Positions 6,898 to 7,617 of a stretch of DNA of 7,617 bases are shown here, in pieces. The stretch's first letter is position 1. Every line of letters begins with the position of its first letter. Both the position numbers and the translations under genes were made by a program. The notes under the pieces were generated by a model that saw only the letters and a list, made by a program, of their open reading frames with translations, was not told where the DNA came from and did not search any database. The DNA comes from Bacteroidales bacterium (GTDB taxonomy: Bacteria; Bacteroidota; Bacteroidia; Bacteroidales; P3). The stretch is from positions 1-7,617 of the forward strand of contig JAFWBF010000163.1 in the NCBI GenBank assembly GCA_017507285.1. Direction: 5' to 3'.

Positions 6898-6936
6898 AAA
6901 GTGCCATACTTGCAATATTCCGGGTATGGCACTTTT
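6898..6936 (+). terminator. Probable intrinsic terminator after the NamZ gene
   Basis: A perfect 12-bp inverted repeat, AAAGTGCCATAC (6898-6909) with GTATGGCACTTT (6924-6935), has a 14-nt loop that can be narrowed by G-U pairs and one G-C pair. The descending arm runs into TTTT and then GTGT, so the T-tract is short and the terminator moderate. Its stem core GTGCCATAC recurs at 6939-6947 and in modified form at 7367-7375, so it is part of the repeat family of this region. Confidence 0.65.
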
Positions 6937-6962
6937 GTGTGCCATACCTTCGGGTTGTTTAC

Positions 6963-7279
6963 CGGTTCTGTTTAGAACCGAAACATCAGCGTTTTTGTTG
7001 TCTCTTTTGCCATATCACCACGGTTCACTTTGTGGAACCCGGCACACCCTGCCGCCATACACGTTGCATAAACCTCTCATATCCGACTCTAAAACCTTGT
7101 AAACTCGATTATAAAACCTCATAGGCACGCTTGTGAAACGAATTTCAAACTTTGGAATTGCAATTCTAAACTTTGAAACAACTGTTCCAAAGTTTGAAAC
7201 GTGTTTATAAAACGAGCAAAACAAGTTTTAGACACGTTCCCATGCAGTTTTTGGAACGCTCCACAGCAGTTTTCGAAAC
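6963..7279 (-). repeat. Degenerate repeat tract with 22-nt rhythm (GTTT/GTTC-headed modules on the minus strand)
   Basis: Read on the minus strand, modules start with GTTT or GTTC and are mostly 22 nt long: 7258-7279, 7236-7257, 7201-7222, 7180-7200 (21 nt), 7158-7179, 7118-7139, 7096-7117, 7074-7095, 7052-7073, and isolated ones at 7017-7038 and 6963-6984. The four from 7052 to 7139 are exactly contiguous and share a loose consensus (GTTT-n-A-n-A-n-n-CG, often ending AG). The 7258-7279 and 7236-7257 modules match at about 16 of 22 positions; those at 7158 and 7180 share GTTTCAAA-n-TTT. Between them lie non-conforming pieces (7140-7157, 7223-7235). Similarity is low enough that the tract is either an old decayed tandem array or an array selected only for spacing of the GTTT heads. 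Confidence 0.55.
7143..7199. repeat. 15-bp inverted repeat with a central 12-bp palindrome
   Basis: TTTCAAACTTTGGAA (7143-7157) is the exact reverse complement of 7185-7199, separated by 27 nt. The spacer begins in the perfect palindrome GAATTGCAATTC (7155-7166), which overlaps the left arm, and contains a third copy of the core, AAACTTTGAAAC (7168-7179). It sits within the 22-nt rhythm tract. Confidence 0.85.
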
Positions 7280-7335
7280 GCCTATGCCCGACAAGGGAGG
7301 CTACCGCCTATGCCACAGCCCTACATACAGCTTCC

Positions 7336-7450
7336 CGTTCGCAACCCTGCGGGTTACGACCCGTAAGTGCCATAGTTTTGACCCGTAACTCCCATACTTT
7401 TGACCCCTAAGTATGGGAGTTTCGATGCCTAAACCGCAGGGTTGCGAATG
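7336..7450. repeat. 115-bp imperfect inverted repeat with nested inner hairpin
   Basis: Outer arms 7336-7356 and 7430-7450 pair at 19 of 21 positions; the central 15 bp (TTCGCAACCCTGCGG at 7338-7352 against 7434-7448) are perfect. Inside is a second perfect 13-bp inverted repeat, AACTCCCATACTT (7387-7399) with 7409-7421, around a 9-nt loop. The left outer arm can instead fold locally, as AACCC-TGC-GGGTT (7343-7355) or CGGGT-TACG-ACCCG (7350-7363), so several folds are mutually exclusive. No transposase, terminal consensus or target-site duplication is visible. Confidence 0.8.
7358..7423 (+). repeat. 22-bp tandem direct repeat, two good copies plus a diverged third
   Basis: Copy 1 (7358-7379) and copy 2 (7380-7401) are identical at 19 of 22 positions: both read GACCCGTAA-n-T-n-CCATA-n-TTTT, and all three differences are G/C exchanges. 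A third unit (7402-7423) keeps GACCC-n-TAAGT and a late AGTTT but is altered in its middle so that it is the inverted partner of copy 2 (GTATGGGAG). The core AAGTGCCATA also occurs in the NamZ-side terminator at 6899-6908. Confidence 0.85.
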
Positions 7451-7467
7451 CCGATATGGCATTAGGG

Positions 7468-7507
7468 AAAAAATAAGGCTTAATGCTCTTCAGCACATTA
7501 AGCCTTA
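7468..7507 (-). terminator. Intrinsic terminator of the AraC-family gene
   Basis: A perfect 12-bp inverted repeat, TAAGGCTTAATG (7474-7485) with CATTAAGCCTTA (7496-7507), has a 10-nt loop. On the minus strand the stem is followed directly by six T (complement of 7468-7473), the orientation needed to stop transcription arriving from the regulator gene, whose stop codon is 10 nt upstream at 7518-7520. On the plus strand there is no T-run. Confidence 0.85.
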
Positions 7508-7517
7508 AACAAACAAA

Positions 7518-7617
7518 TTAATATGGTAGCTTTTTCAGTCCATTGCGATATTCGGTTGGAGTGATGCCGGTTTTTGTTTTGAAAAACCTACAAAACTGTG
7601 CCACCGTTTTAAAACCC
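7518..7617 (-). CDS. AraC-family transcriptional regulator, C-terminal end; 5' truncated by the window
   Basis: The minus-strand frame from the window edge gives 32 residues ending in TAA. They begin GFKTVAQFCRFFK, continue KTGITPTEYRN and end LKKLPY. This is the second helix-turn-helix of the AraC/XylS DNA-binding domain: GF-x-x-x-x-x-F-x-R-x-FK followed by the hallmark G-x-TP-x-x-YR. The sensor or dimerisation part and the first HTH lie outside, so the inducer and targets are unknown; it could be a stand-alone AraC protein or the output end of a hybrid two-component system. It is followed by its own strong terminator, which isolates it from the repeat region. Confidence 0.92.
   Translation of the reverse strand, partial: GFKTVAQFCRFFKTKTGITPTEYRNGLKKLPY

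Larger units (their letters stand above)
6843..7517. other. 675-bp repeat-rich intergenic region between convergent genes, no credible CDS
   Basis: Open frames here are short, start at weak positions, have unlikely compositions (many Cys/His/Pro) and end where the repeats shift frame, so I call none of them genes. From left to right it holds a terminator hairpin for the NamZ gene (6898-6936), small hairpins CGGTTCT/AGAACCG (6963-6980) and GGTTC/GAACC (7022-7039), a long tract of degenerate 22-nt modules (to 7279), a duplicated CGCCTATGCC (7279-7288 and 7305-7314), a nested inverted-repeat block (7336-7450), a small AATGCC/GGCATT hairpin (7447-7463) and the AraC-side terminator (7468-7507). 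No RNA gene is recognisable. Confidence 0.75.

Noticed and set aside
6927..6943. Possible sigma-54 promoter (TGGCAC followed by GTGC), tempting because rpoN is in the window
   Set aside because: The gap between the GG and GC dinucleotides is 11 nt, not 10, the site lies in a terminator hairpin, and no gene follows on that strand.
7052..7279. CRISPR array
   Set aside because: The constant part is only about 4-6 nt of each 22-nt module, repeat and spacer lengths do not fit any known array, and there are no cas genes nearby.
6888..7410. Small open frames in the repeat region (plus 6888-7124, 7173-7388, 7201-7410; minus 7015-7224)
   Set aside because: Short, with no family motif and unlikely residue composition. 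The frames follow the repeats (several end in the same FDP because the DNA unit repeats), and 22 nt is not a multiple of three.
7336..7450. Integron attC-like site
   Set aside because: No RYYYAAC/GTTRRRY terminal boxes, no cassette ORF and no integrase in the window.

Overview
The window looks like a chromosomal piece of a Bacteroidota genome, probably Bacteroidales. It is AT-rich. It carries the C-terminal type B sorting domain of a type IX secretion (T9SS) cargo protein. Two minus-strand upstream regions contain the TAnnTTTG box typical of the Bacteroidota housekeeping sigma factor, and Shine-Dalgarno sequences are not evident. All complete genes belong to well-known families. I do not see a defence system, prophage, transposase, CRISPR array, rRNA or tRNA.

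Layout. (1) 2-268, plus: 3' end of a T9SS cargo gene, converging on an HU gene (346-606, minus), with a strong bidirectional-looking terminator hairpin between them. (2) 734-5493, minus: a tightly packed run, in transcription order rpoN (sigma-54), a polytopic membrane protein, an M23/LysM cell-wall peptidase, ribH (lumazine synthase) and fmt (Met-tRNA formyltransferase). Junctions are 2 nt, a 1-nt overlap, 21 nt and 13 nt, so one transcript from a promoter near 5540 is likely. HU follows fmt but has its own promoter box. (3) 5637-6842, plus, divergent from rpoN: a secreted NamZ-type (DUF1343) exo-N-acetylmuramidase. (4) 6843-7517: a 675-bp convergent intergenic region with no credible gene but crowded with short degenerate repeats and hairpins. 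(5) 7518-7617, minus: the last 32 codons of an AraC-family regulator with its own terminator.

How the genes fit together. The rpoN transcript mixes transcription control (RpoN), envelope maintenance (membrane protein, M23 peptidase) and housekeeping metabolism (riboflavin, translation initiation). The divergent NamZ is a second peptidoglycan-active protein, so murein turnover is a mild theme around 2.2-6.8 kb.

Most unusual sequence. In 6963-7279, read on the minus strand, GTTT/GTTC-headed modules recur with a spacing that is often exactly 22 nt. At 7358-7401 there is a true 22-bp tandem duplication, nested in a 115-bp imperfect inverted repeat (7336-7450). Separately, an 18-bp perfect inverted repeat lies inside the membrane-protein gene (3648-3688). 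I cannot assign a function to any of these.
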